Positions 22,048 through 33,210 of a stretch of DNA of 64,000 nt are shown one piece after another. A model generated the notes under the pieces. That model had not been told where the DNA came from, did no database searches, and worked only from the letters and a program-made list of their open reading frames with translations. Within the stretch, counting starts at the first letter, position 1; each line of letters begins with the position of its first letter. Made by a program: the position numbers and the translations under genes. The stretch comes from Helichrysum umbraculigerum (lineage: Eukaryota > Streptophyta > Magnoliopsida > Asterales > Asteraceae), in the NCBI GenBank assembly GCA_949592205.1, contig CATIUR010000006.1, forward strand, positions 68,134,001-68,198,000. Direction: 5' to 3'.

Positions 22048-23928
22048 GGACTTTATAAATTATACGATTTGGATACGATTACACTATCGGGATATTTAAA
22101 ACTTATTAAACAAACGTGACGATATTAGAAACAAATGATATTTATTTTATAAACGGAATAAATATATTAACGAGTTTTATAACAAATAAAACTTATAACG
22201 TTTTAAATACGTAAACAACGTATTACAATATATATAAATGTATATGAGAACATATGTTATATATATTCAAACGACACTTGGATTGTGTCACGATTATACA
22301 TTTTCTTAACAAATGAAAACCTATGTATTTTAATACGTAAACAACGTATTTAAAAACTTATATATATATAGACATATATATATATACATACCACACTTAT
22401 AGTTATATATTTACATATATATACAAATGGATTACACGTTAACAAACGTATGACTTAATAATATACAACAAGTATATTTGCACAAGTACACATACATAGA
22501 ACAAGAATATGTACAAAGGGAACAAAACGACACTCAATTATGTACACGACTATATACGTGTGTATACATTTAACAAAATATACAACTTAAGAAATGATGA
22601 TAATATTTCAACACAATGTCACCAACGAATTCAACGACTTACATTATTAAGAAATCAACAATTTCTTCAAACAAACAAACTGTTAACATAAGTTGATTAA
22701 ACAAATCAAACGTACTTATGTTAATACATTTATTGTATATAGGTTAACACACCTTGGGCATTTATCCGTCGGCTGCTAGCTTTCTTTCCGAGCAAACCAC
22801 CGTGAGTTCACAACCCCTACTTTGCAAATGTTTTATGCGTTTAAACATAGGGATGTAAACATAGAAACTGCATGCAAAACACATGCATCAAACTATATAA
22901 ATGCTTTATTGCTTTATACAACTGTTTGATATAAATTACATATACACAAGTGTTTTGGGAATTAGACATTGTATCCTAGTACGGACCCAGACTTGAAATG
23001 TATGCATGAAAGACCTTACGTCGTGCAGACTATAACCATTAGCTAGGTGACTCTAGCCACTGAGTATACGAATAGTACTATTGCCGTGACGACCCTCCTA
23101 TGGATGGAGCGTATACTTAAATGACCTTCAGGCAAACAACATAAGTTTTGGTTGTGGTTTGGTTATAGGGTTAGGTCGCGTTACTTTAACCTGCGAGGTT
23201 TAGCTCACCTTTCAGGAGATCATAGTCTAAGTATTCCCACATACCGTTTAGGATTAACATATCCTGCAACTGTTTTATACCAGATAAACATTCTGGTTAT
23301 CTTTAAATAATGGTAAACAACCAGACATACCTTTTGGGTAACCACCCATATATAACTATATTTTAGGGTAACAACCCTACAAATACTTATATTTTGCAAA
23401 ACCTGCAAACATTTATTTATTGAATAACATTTCAATATTACAAACATAAAAGGGTTAACAAACCTCATATTTATACAAAACCTGTGAATTCACTCAATAT
23501 ATTTGTTGACGACTTTCTTTCTATGTTTTATAGGAAATTAGCTATGTAAGTAAGCAACGCATGCATTCAGGATGGACAACCCTGGACTACTTAGGATGCC
23601 ACATATTTTGGGACAGCTTTTGAGGATTTCCTCCGTATTACTGCAGACATTGCAGTTATACTTATGAAATCTTATTATAAACATATGTATTGTAATACTT
23701 AATGTTTTAAAACTCTATTACTATTGTACGACTTACATGGTCGTACTACTTTTGTAACAACTACTTAAAACTGGCATCCTTATCTATTATGTTGCGCAAT
23801 AGCCATATGCTCTGAGTATGTATGTATTGTTTGATTGAATTAACTGCTCACGCCCCGTCACGTCATTGAAGCTTCCGCGTGTTAATTAGTACTGATCGTG
23901 ATTAGCGTTTGGCGGGGTGTGACAGACT

Positions 23929-23941
23929 TGGTATCAGAGCC
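23929..23941 (+). promoter_or_regulatory. Primer binding site of element C, initiator tRNA-Met type
   Basis: TGGTATCAGAGCC lies four bases after the end of the 5' LTR. Confidence 0.92.
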
Positions 23942-24820
23942 ATTGGTTATAGCGAACTAGAAGTCTTTAGGTGACTGAAAACCTTAGAGACCTAGTGTGA
24001 CACCCGGTCAAAATAACCCAAAATTAGCACCGAATTTAAACTTTTAAAACACGTAATTACATACGTGTCAATACTCAAGTACACAAGTATTATATATATA
24101 TGTATATATATAAACCGAAACGATTAATTAATAATCGCAAAGACACGAATTTAACAAAACGTAGAAACTCAAAATGAAAGCGAGCGAAAAACATTTTTAA
24201 ACAAAGTATTATTATTGAGGATAATAATTACGTACTCCATTTTAAATTTAAATACATTTTGGATACTGAAAACTATCTGTACATTTTAAGTTAAACAAAG
24301 ATATATTTTTATATCTCTCTAAAAAGTATTTTTATAAAATACTTTGATTTAAAACGTATACGATTCTATTTTTAGAAAATTATCATTTTAAAAGATTTTA
24401 CTATTTTACGATCGGATACGCAAACACGGGTCGAAAAGTCCCCATCTACCTCAATAATTGAGGCCGGTTATAATAACCCGACCTCAATTATTTTCTTCAC
24501 ACCAAAACACTCTCTGCTCTTTCTCTTCTCTCTCGGGCTTCATTTCAAAACAACAACAAACACAACAATCATCAACATCATCGTCACCACCTTCTTCTTC
24601 TTTTTGGATCATCACCATCACCATCGTGTTCATCTTCATCAACACCCACACGATTTCGTTTTCAAAAATTGTAAGGAATCGTTTCGTTTTTCCTTTTTAT
24701 TTCGTGTTTAAACTACGTAATATAACATGTATTAGCTTTGTATTAAGTTGTTGTAAGCGGAATTTGGATTTAGAAATGGTTTTGTATGTTTTCTGTGCGT
24801 ACAGAGTCGAACCAGTTACG

Positions 24821-25033
24821 TGAATCCGGCGGATTCATGATGAATCCGGCGGATTCCTACCCAGAAAACATGAACACGGCGGATTCAAGGGAATCCGGCG
24901 TATTCCCCAAACTTTGAGCCCAATCCGGCGGATTCGGGTGAATCCGGCGGATTCCCCTCGAAATCCATTGAATCCGGCGCATTGATTTAAATCCGGCGGA
25001 TTCGACCCATTACCGTTTTACCCGGCGGGTACC
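24821..25033. repeat. GAATCCGGCGGATTC inverted-repeat array in E 5' LTR
   Basis: About eight copies or variants of GAATCCG-G-CGGATTC, followed by one TACCCGGCGGGTACC of the kind found in A and D LTRs (about 25019-25032). The twin array is at 29923-30135. Confidence 0.9.
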
Positions 25034-25717
25034 TAGCCCAGCCCAGTTTTCTGATTTCAATGTTAACTAAAACGAATACAAACATTTATATGGATACAAT
25101 ATACGTTTAAATAAACATTTTTACATGAAACAAACTTAATTATATTTTTGAAATATAATTGTAACCTGACGACTACGAGTCGTACCTTTTTACAAACTAA
25201 GTAATTAACTTTATACGTTTTCAAATAAGGATAAACGACACGGTATACAAATGTACGAAAGGAGTTTATACAAAACAAACAATATTATATTTTCAAAATA
25301 TAATCCCGAAGCACCACCAAAGGGCCGTGTATTTTATGAAACATCGAATGTAACACGTAACAAATACTTTAGAAGTAATCAACCACATGAACAACTAAAC
25401 AAACGAACTACTACGCGTACACTTACAAACATACAATCTTGCGTGTTTAGGACGTTAGGAGATTACTGTTGGGATACGTACGCACAATAGGATTGCTCGC
25501 TCTACAGGTGAGTCTCACAGCCCCATTTTTACTGTTTTAAATATTGGGGTGAGATACAATGCTTACTTGTTTTCGTGATCATATGTTATTTGATTAGTTA
25601 ATATGATTATTAACTCAGGGAATTAAATGATTATTTAGTTCAGTTAACTATATTAGTTACATTGTTTGGCTACCATTCTTTGGTCCTGATTAGCATTGTT
25701 AAATTTCTCATTGTTCG

Positions 25718-26072
25718 TAAACCTGCGTTGGTTTATTCCATGTTGCGAAATCTGCGTTGGTTTCATCACTGTTTAATTGCACATTGTTCGAAGACCTGCG
25801 TTGGTTTGTTCAATGTTACAAAACCTGCGTTGGTTTCATCATTGTCTAATTTCATATTGTTCAAAAACCTGCGTTGGTTTGTTCAATGTTCCGAAACCTG
25901 CGTTGGTTTCATCCTAGTTGATTTCGTTATTGTTTAGGGAACCTGCGTTGGTTCAAATCATTATTTAGTAACCGGAAATGGTTAAATCATTGTTTTGAAG
26001 CCTAATTGATAAATCACCATTTAGAAAACCTGCGTTGGTTTAAATCATTGTTTAGGAACCTGCGTTGGTTTA
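25718..26072. repeat. AAACCTGCGTTGGTTT hairpin array in E 5' LTR
   Basis: Nine copies of CTGCGTTGG, most inside AAACC-TGCGTT-GGTTT (5-base arms, 6-base loop), with degenerate spacers containing CATTGTT. The twin array is at 30820-31174. Confidence 0.88.
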
Positions 26073-26547
26073 AAAATCATTGTTTGAGTAAATTGCTTAA
26101 ATCACTATTCATTTATAACTGGTTATTATCGTCGGATAATCATATTGATCACATCAATGTTATACTAAAACCTGTGAGATTCACCAGCTTTATAGCTGAC
26201 CTTTTAGTGTTGTATTCTCAGGTGCTCATCAACAGTAGGACTGGCCTACAGGATAAGCTAGCTATCACGAGTCGCATGCATCCATTTAGACATGAAGATT
26301 TTCTTGCATTATATTTTGTATAATGGTTATGTATTAAAATCTTCTGAAATCATTTTGCGAACTCACTACTATGTTTCAAACTTATGACTTAAACTTTGTA
26401 CTACTTTTGAAAACTTATGTAAAGTAATATATTTTCTACAACGTCTCATTTAGAGTCGTTTGCTTGTACTTTGGTGTTTTGATATTTGATTAGTCACGCC
26501 CAAAAACAATCGCTTCCGCAAAGCATGAAATTGGGGGTGTGACAGAT

Positions 26548-26559
26548 TGGTATCAGAGC
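26548..26559 (+). promoter_or_regulatory. Primer binding site of element E, initiator tRNA-Met type
   Basis: TGGTATCAGAGC lies three bases after the 5' LTR end. Confidence 0.92.
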
Positions 26560-26915
26560 CTAAGGTTATAGCGAACTAGGTTGCATGTAGTGGGCCTAGA
26601 CTATGACCGTTAGGCAGTATTCCTTATTAGATATAACTGATTCAGGGATTTCATCATACAAGTTTAATTTAACATAGCCTGATCAACTATGTACAATTAA
26701 ATAAAGATGATGTAAGATCTGAAAGAGGTTATGTTGAACAGGAATGCATTAATTGACTCTGATCACGAGAGAACCGGGACTCATAATTGTTTTATGCTAG
26801 ACACGACTAGGTGGACGATATGTATATATGGTTTATACAGTTAGGCTATTATATAGTATGGATAATAATACGCCTCAGATACTTGTTAACATAATCAATG
26901 AATAGATACATCTTA

Positions 26916-27030
26916 GAATTTGCCTATGGTAAGTTGATCGAGTCAGGAAAATAGTACCGGGATGTGCCTACGCTTAGAGGGTCATCTCTTCGAAATAGGC
27001 TTACCCTAGGTAGAATTGAACATTTCAATA
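26916..27030 (+). pseudogene. Decayed protease fragment upstream of gag in element E
   Basis: This stretch aligns by eye with the protease-coding part of element C at about 34661-34775, including the shared block ATGGTAAGTTGAT and an AATAGTACC block. It has at least one base missing relative to C and no open frame. Protease normally follows gag; here the remnant precedes it, so the internal region was rearranged. Confidence 0.7.
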
Positions 27031-27366
27031 CCTTATTCTACACCAACTGGTCATCAGAGGACCATCCTTCATTCACCTATCAGTTTTAACATTAGAATCC
27101 AGTATTTCTTTAAGTACAAATCTTTTCCTACCACCTATCATATTCCGCTTAACTGCTGATACATGTACGGATGTAATATCCCTTTCACTTTTGTAAACCC
27201 TAATCCTCGTAATCATTTGAACTCGCATGTTAAATGATTGCAATCTTCTTTATTCTACACTATTGATTGTCATTTGTGTTGTGGTATATTATTGTTATAT
27301 ATACAACTACGATGATCATATTCTTATACGCAACTCTGACATGTCCCTTATCTTCATTGAAGGAAC

Positions 27367-28449
27367 ATGCCTCCACGTCGCCAATTCACTCAAGCTCAGG
27401 TCGATCGACTGGTTGCTGACGCAGTAAGTGCTGAGCGACAACGATCCAGCAGCGCTGAAACACCACCAAATGCCCCTGTAGTGAAACCCTGCACCTACAA
27501 AGACTTCCTCAACTGCAATCCTTTGACCTTCAAAGGCACAGAAGGTGCCATTGGGTTGTTGCGATGGATGGAGAAGACAGAAGCAGTCTTTCGCATCTGC
27601 AGTTGCCCTGAGAACTGTAAGGTCAAGTTCTCCACCTACACTTTCATGGATGATGCTCTGACATGGTGGAACACTTATGCTGACTCCATAGGCCAAGACA
27701 TTGCTCTGGAAACTCCCTGGGATGAGCTGAAGAAAATGCTCAAGGATGAGTATTGTCCTAGGGATGAAATTCAACAGCTTGAGTCGGAATTCTGGAATCT
27801 CTCCACTCAAGGGAACGACATTGCCAGCTACACCTCTCGATTTAATCAGTTGGCGCACCTGTGTCCATCTATGGTGGATACAGAATCCAAGCGAATTGAG
27901 CGCTATGTCTGGGGACTTCCTCCACAAATTCAAGGGATGGTTACTTCATCCAACTCTCCTACATTTCATGGTACTGTGCGCATGGCACATAAGCTGATGA
28001 CACAGATCGTTCGCCAAGGAACGTCTGTTGTCAAGAGTACTGTAAACCACCCTAGTGATAACAAGAGAAAACTTGAGGGAAATCCTGATAATCAAAGCTC
28101 GGCTACCAAAAAGCCTGCAACCATCAAGGCCAACACCTCTGGGTCTGAAAACAAGAAAGAGTACGCTGGAACCAAGCCCTTCTGCTCAAAGTGCAAACGC
28201 CATCATGATGGGCCTTGTGGCGACCACTGTGAGAAGTGCAAGCGTTTTGGGCATCTTGCTAAAGATTGCCGTGTGAAAACCTGTTTTGAATGTGGAACTG
28301 TAGGTCACTACAGAAATGACTGTCCGAATCTAAAGGACAAAAACATCGGCCCTGCTCGAGGAAGAGCCTACGTACTCAGAACTAGGGATGACGACCAGAA
28401 CCCTAGACTCATTGACTTGCTCAACACTGGTATGGTCACTCATACATGA
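27367..28449 (+). CDS. Element E Gag (360 aa, intact)
   Basis: Complete frame from an ATG giving MPPRRQ, the same kind of start as the gag of element C. A capsid-like region spans about residues 40-215, with the typical GAIGLLRWMEKTE and ALTWWNTY motifs. Two CX2CX4HX4C zinc knuckles follow (CEKCKRFGHLAKDC and CFECGTVGHYRNDC, about residues 288-320). The frame stops soon after the Arg-rich linker where protease would normally begin. Gag binds the element RNA and forms virus-like particles in this family; here RT and integrase would have to come from another element. Confidence 0.92.
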   Translation: MPPRRQFTQAQVDRLVADAVSAERQRSSSAETPPNAPVVKPCTYKDFLNCNPLTFKGTEGAIGLLRWMEKTEAVFRICSCPENCKVKFSTYTFMDDALTWWNTYADSIGQDIALETPWDELKKMLKDEYCPRDEIQQLESEFWNLSTQGNDIASYTSRFNQLAHLCPSMVDTESKRIERYVWGLPPQIQGMVTSSNSPTFHGTVRMAHKLMTQIVRQGTSVVKSTVNHPSDNKRKLEGNPDNQSSATKKPATIKANTSGSENKKEYAGTKPFCSKCKRHHDGPCGDHCEKCKRFGHLAKDCRVKTCFECGTVGHYRNDCPNLKDKNIGPARGRAYVLRTRDDDQNPRLIDLLNTGMVTHT

Positions 28450-29097
28450 CCTAATTGCTTTACACTGTTTACATGGATAGATATTACTTGTTGCTTGATA
28501 TCTTTTATGTTTTCCCTAGATCCTAACTGTACGATAGGGTTAGGGCAAGGTGACAATTTAGGTTCTATAGTTTCTTTATGAGACGAGGTTTAGCTTGCAT
28601 AAGTGTTGGGATAACAAATCCTACATTGTTTTATACCGGAAAACACACCGGTTAATATTTTTATGAAAACAATGGGTCACATCCCATATAAAGCTAATGT
28701 AGGCTGAATCATTTCGTTTCTATAGGAGACTGATAGAGTCTAAGGTGGGCTACTAGTGCAAAAAGTAGTTGTACTCAAGCAATTGGCTAAACGACAAACT
28801 TTGTCCTACCGACCAAACCATCAAGGATTTACTGAATTACTTTAAGCTACTAGTACACATTGTAGCTACTCCCTAGTGATCGACTGGACTGATCATGTAG
28901 GCACAATAGTTAAAACATCTTGAAACCTCATTTCGAACTCCTTAGTTGCCGGAAGGGCACTAGTTCAACAAGGGGAGATAGACAACTCTAGATAGGTGTT
29001 GTCAGACTTACGTAGATAACACGCAATCTACAACTTAAATACAACGATAAATACTACGAACAAATTTCGGGACGAAATTCTCCTAACAAGGGGAGAA
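28450..29097 (+). other. Element E 3' internal region, no gene seen
   Basis: About 650 bases between gag and the 3' LTR with no open frame and no recognisable pol motif. It ends in a conserved TTTCGGGACGAAATTC block and the purine tract AAGGGGAGAA at 29088-29097. Confidence 0.75.
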
Positions 29098-31646
29098 TGT
29101 GACACCCGGTCAAAATAACCCAAAATTAGCACCGAATTTAAACTTTTAAAACACGTAATTACATACGTGTCAATACTCAAGTACACAAGTATTATATATA
29201 TATGTATATATATAAACCGAAACGATTAATTAATAATCGCAAAGACACGAATTTAACAAAACGTAGAAACTCAAAATGAAAGCGAGCGAAAAACATTTTT
29301 AAACAAAGTATTATTATTGAGGATAATAATTACGTACTCCATTTTAAATTTAAATACATTTTGGATACTGAAAACTATCTGTACATTTTAAGTTAAACAA
29401 AGATATATTTTTATATCTCTCTAAAAAGTATTTTTATAAAATACTTTGATTTAAAACGTATACGATTCTATTTTTAGAAAATTATCATTTTAAAAGATTT
29501 TACTATTTTACGATCGGATACGCAAACACGGGTCGAAAAGTCCCCATCTACCTCAATAATTGAGGCCGGTTATAATAACCCGACCTCAATTATTTTCTTC
29601 ACACCAAAACACTCTCTGCTCTTTCTCTTCTCTCTCGGGCTTCATTTCAAAACAACAACAAACACAACAATCATCAACATCATCGTCACCACCTTCTTCT
29701 TCTTTTTGGATCATCACCATCACCATCGTGTTCATCTTCATCAACACCCACACGATTTCGTTTTCAAAAATTGTAAGGAATCGTTTCGTTTTTCCTTTTT
29801 ATTTCGTGTTTAAACTACGTAATATAACATGTATTAGCTTTGTATTAAGTTGTTGTAAGCGGAATTTGGATTTAGAAATGGTTTTGTATGTTTTCTGTGC
29901 GTACAGAGTCGAACCAGTTACGTGAATCCGGCGGATTCATGATGAATCCGGCGGATTCCTACCCAGAAAACATGAACACGGCGGATTCAAGGGAATCCGG
30001 CGTATTCCCCAAACTTTGAGCCCAATCCGGCGGATTCGGGTGAATCCGGCGGATTCCCCTCGAAATCCATTGAATCCGGCGCATTGATTTAAATCCGGCG
30101 GATTCGACCCATTACCGTTTTACCCGGCGGGTACCTAGCCCAGCCCAGTTTTCTGATTTCAATGTTAACTAAAACGAATACAAACATTTATATGGATACA
30201 ATATACGTTTAAATAAACATTTTTACATGAAACAAACTTAATTATATTTTTGAAATATAATTGTAACCTGACGACTACGAGTCGTACCTTTTTACAAACT
30301 AAGTAATTAACTTTATACGTTTTCAAATAAGGATAAACGACACGGTATACAAATGTACGAAAGGAGTTTATACAAAACAAACAATATTATATTTTCAAAA
30401 TATAATCCCGAAGCACCACCAAAGGGCCGTGTATTTTATGAAACATCGAATGTAACACGTAACAAATACTTTAGAAGTAATCAACCACATGAACAACTAA
30501 ACAAACGAACTACTACGCGTACACTTACAAACATACAATCTTGCGTGTTTAGGACGTTAGGAGATTACTGTTGGGATACGTACGCACAATAGGATTGCTC
30601 GCTCTACAGGTGAGTCTCACAGCCCCATTTTTACTGTTTTAAATATTGGGGTGAGATACAATGCTTACTTGTTTTCGTGATCATATGTTATTTGATTAGT
30701 TAATATGATTATTAACTCAGGGAATTAAATGATTATTTAGTTCAGTTAACTATATTAGTTACATTGTTTGGCTACCATTCTTTGGTCCTGATTAGCATTG
30801 TTAAATTTCTCATTGTTCGTAAACCTGCGTTGGTTTATTCCATGTTGCGAAATCTGCGTTGGTTTCATCACTGTTTAATTGCACATTGTTCGAAGACCTG
30901 CGTTGGTTTGTTCAATGTTACAAAACCTGCGTTGGTTTCATCATTGTCTAATTTCATATTGTTCAAAAACCTGCGTTGGTTTGTTCAATGTTCCGAAACC
31001 TGCGTTGGTTTCATCCTAGTTGATTTCGTTATTGTTTAGGGAACCTGCGTTGGTTCAAATCATTATTTAGTAACCGGAAATGGTTAAATCATTGTTTTGA
31101 AGCCTAATTGATAAATCACCATTTAGAAAACCTGCGTTGGTTTAAATCATTGTTTAGGAACCTGCGTTGGTTTAAAAATCATTGTTTGAGTAAATTGCTT
31201 AAATCACTATTCATTTATAACTGGTTATTATCGTCGGATAATCATATTGATCACATCAATGTTATACTAAAACCTGTGAGATTCACCAGCTTTATAGCTG
31301 ACCTTTTAGTGTTGTATTCTCAGGTGCTCATCAACAGTAGGACTGGCCTACAGGATAAGCTAGCTATCACGAGTCGCATGCATCCATTTAGACATGAAGA
31401 TTTTCTTGCATTATATTTTGTATAATGGTTATGTATTAAAATCTTCTGAAATCATTTTGCGAACTCACTACTATGTTTCAAACTTATGACTTAAACTTTG
31501 TACTACTTTTGAAAACTTATGTAAAGTAATATATTTTCTACAACGTCTCATTTAGAGTCGTTTGCTTGTACTTTGGTGTTTTGATATTTGATTAGTCACG
31601 CCCAAAAACAATCGCTTCCGCAAAGCATGAAATTGGGGGTGTGACA
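29098..31646 (+). repeat. Element E 3' LTR (2549 bp)
   Basis: Same length as the 5' LTR with every internal landmark shifted by 5102. Hairpin arrays are at 29923-30135 and 30820-31174. Confidence 0.95.
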
Positions 31647-31751
31647 CCTAGACTATAGCCTTGGCTAGAAACATTTATGCATTCGCGCATACATACTTTG
31701 CATACAACTGACATATGACTGACACGTCACACACGATTCTTTTATCTCAGC

Positions 31752-32486
31752 ATGTCGAGACAAGCGCCTATCCACATCATTGATTCTGATTCTGAGGAGG
31801 AGCCGATGGAGGACTCCTATCAGAGCTTAGCGAGTTCAGGAGTGACTGCTCACCCTAGGACTACTTCTGATGACACCTATGTACCGCCACCTACATAGCA
31901 TGTTACTACACCTATTCCGGCACGTCCTGTTATCGAGCCGCACTACCACATAGGAGAGACCTCCTGCAGACCTGGCTTAGTACGCACACCTAGGAAGTGC
32001 GTAGGAGACCTTCCCACTGGATTGCTCGCGCCACGGGACAAGGCGCCCATGACCGATATTGAGGAGCCACCACAGAGGCGGTTCCCACACCTAGACTGGA
32101 TGCCTCCTATGCTTAGGCGTTGGAGAGCCTTAGAGGATGTTCCATCTTCCTTGGAGACCGGAGAGTCTTCCCGACCACTGTCTATTACCGGTGAGCCTCT
32201 AGAGCTTACAGTAGTCACCCTAGTTGCTGTGGTGCGCGCCCTATTCGGGTTACACTATGGCACGCGCAGCTACATCAGGGAGTTGCGCAGTGACGTTTCC
32301 CGATTGGATGGGGATGTGATGTCCATCTATGGACGTCTTAGCACTGTGGAGACACACGTAGACGTGGACAGAGAGTCGGCTGAGGCTACTCGCGCACGCG
32401 TGGACGTACTAGAGAGGCATGTGAGAGTTGCCGGGATTGCGGTTGGAGCATGTGTGATTATGGCCATGTTGAGGACAGCCGTATGA
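31752..32486 (+). pseudogene. Accessory frame upstream of gag in element C, one internal stop
   Basis: From the ATG at 31752 the frame runs to 32486 (about 244 codons), broken only by a TAG at 31896-31898. The N-terminus is acidic (DSDSEEEPMED), the middle is Pro/Arg-rich, residues of about 165-225 have a charged helical pattern suggestive of a coiled coil, and the last about 20 residues are hydrophobic (GIAVGACVIMAMLRTAV), like a membrane anchor. It precedes gag on the same strand. No known family is recognised. The stop could be a CAG-to-TAG change. Confidence 0.6.
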
Positions 32487-32562
32487 TTGTTCTTACCATA
32501 TTTCCGTTAGACCTACGCATGGCGGGTTGTGCCTGCTTGGATTGGATAGACTATTTTTGGTT

Positions 32563-32739
32563 GATGGGTATACTAGGAGACCCATCACGCAGTATGTAGA
32601 CTTGTATCAGGTGGGCATGTGTATGTATTTATTAGCTTTGTGTTAGGTGAAAACTGATGTTAGAATGGGTATATGTATAGGAAAACCCATTGTCTTTTGT
32701 ATAGCGCTAACCGTTGATGGGCATATTAGGGATCCCATC
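32563..32739 (+). repeat. Three GATGGGT...ACCCATC hairpins between accessory frame and gag of C
   Basis: Imperfect inverted repeats at 32563-32586, 32663-32691 and 32716-32739 share arms near GATGGGTATA and ACCCATC or CCCATC. The rest of 32487-33210 holds no supported gene. Confidence 0.6.
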
Positions 32740-33210
32740 TTGTTTGTACGAAACTGTTGTATCAGCGTTGTACCCTTTTGATATATTATTACTTATGTTG
32801 GTTTGTACTTTGTATTCATTTCATTTGTCTACAACCATAGTGTTTTATCTATACCTATATGCTTGTGATTGAAAAATAACCACTCAACAATTATTGTAAT
32901 CATTTCTTTTAAACTTTGAAACATACCACACTTTGAATTATTGATTTTTATCTTGGATTCTATTGAACATTGATTGTGTTAAATGATAATGAAAAGAAAT
33001 ATGTATTTGGCATTATATAATGACGCCTGGCCAACGTGATTATATTGTACAAATTACATATGGGCGTTTCAAAGTCGTGAGACATACCATGTGAAACCTT
33101 ATTCTTCAACCTTCCATACTGCTTCTTTGTTAAAGCAATGTGAAATCTTGTTCATCACATTCATTATCTTGGCATTGACTTCTGCATTTTATTCATCGCA
33201 TAACGAAATC

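Larger units (their letters stand above)
23996..26544 (+). repeat. Element E 5' LTR (2549 bp)
   Basis: It starts TGTGACACCC and ends GGGGGTGTGACA. It contains a CAT-rich leader with a TTGTAAGG donor-like site near 24671, an array of GAATCCGGCGGATTC inverted repeats (24821-25033) and an array of CCTGCGTTGG hairpins (25718-26072). No gene is supported in it. Confidence 0.95.
23996..31646 (+). mobile_element. Element E: gag-only LTR retrotransposon inserted in C leader
   Basis: The element is 7651 bases long with 2549-base LTRs and the duplication CCTAG at 23991-23995 and 31647-31651. All open frames in the two LTRs recur at a constant offset of 5102 with the same translations, so the LTRs appear identical or nearly so. 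The internal part holds one intact gag and no RT, RNase H or integrase. This fits the class described as TR-GAG (terminal repeats with a GAG domain), non-autonomous but very recently mobile. Confidence 0.93.

Noticed and set aside
24458..26323. Four plus-strand frames repeated exactly at +5102.
   Set aside because: The repeat is the E LTR pair; the frames cross hairpin arrays and have no recognisable domain.
27316..27933. Minus-strand frame of 205 aa.
   Set aside because: Antisense shadow of the intact E gag.
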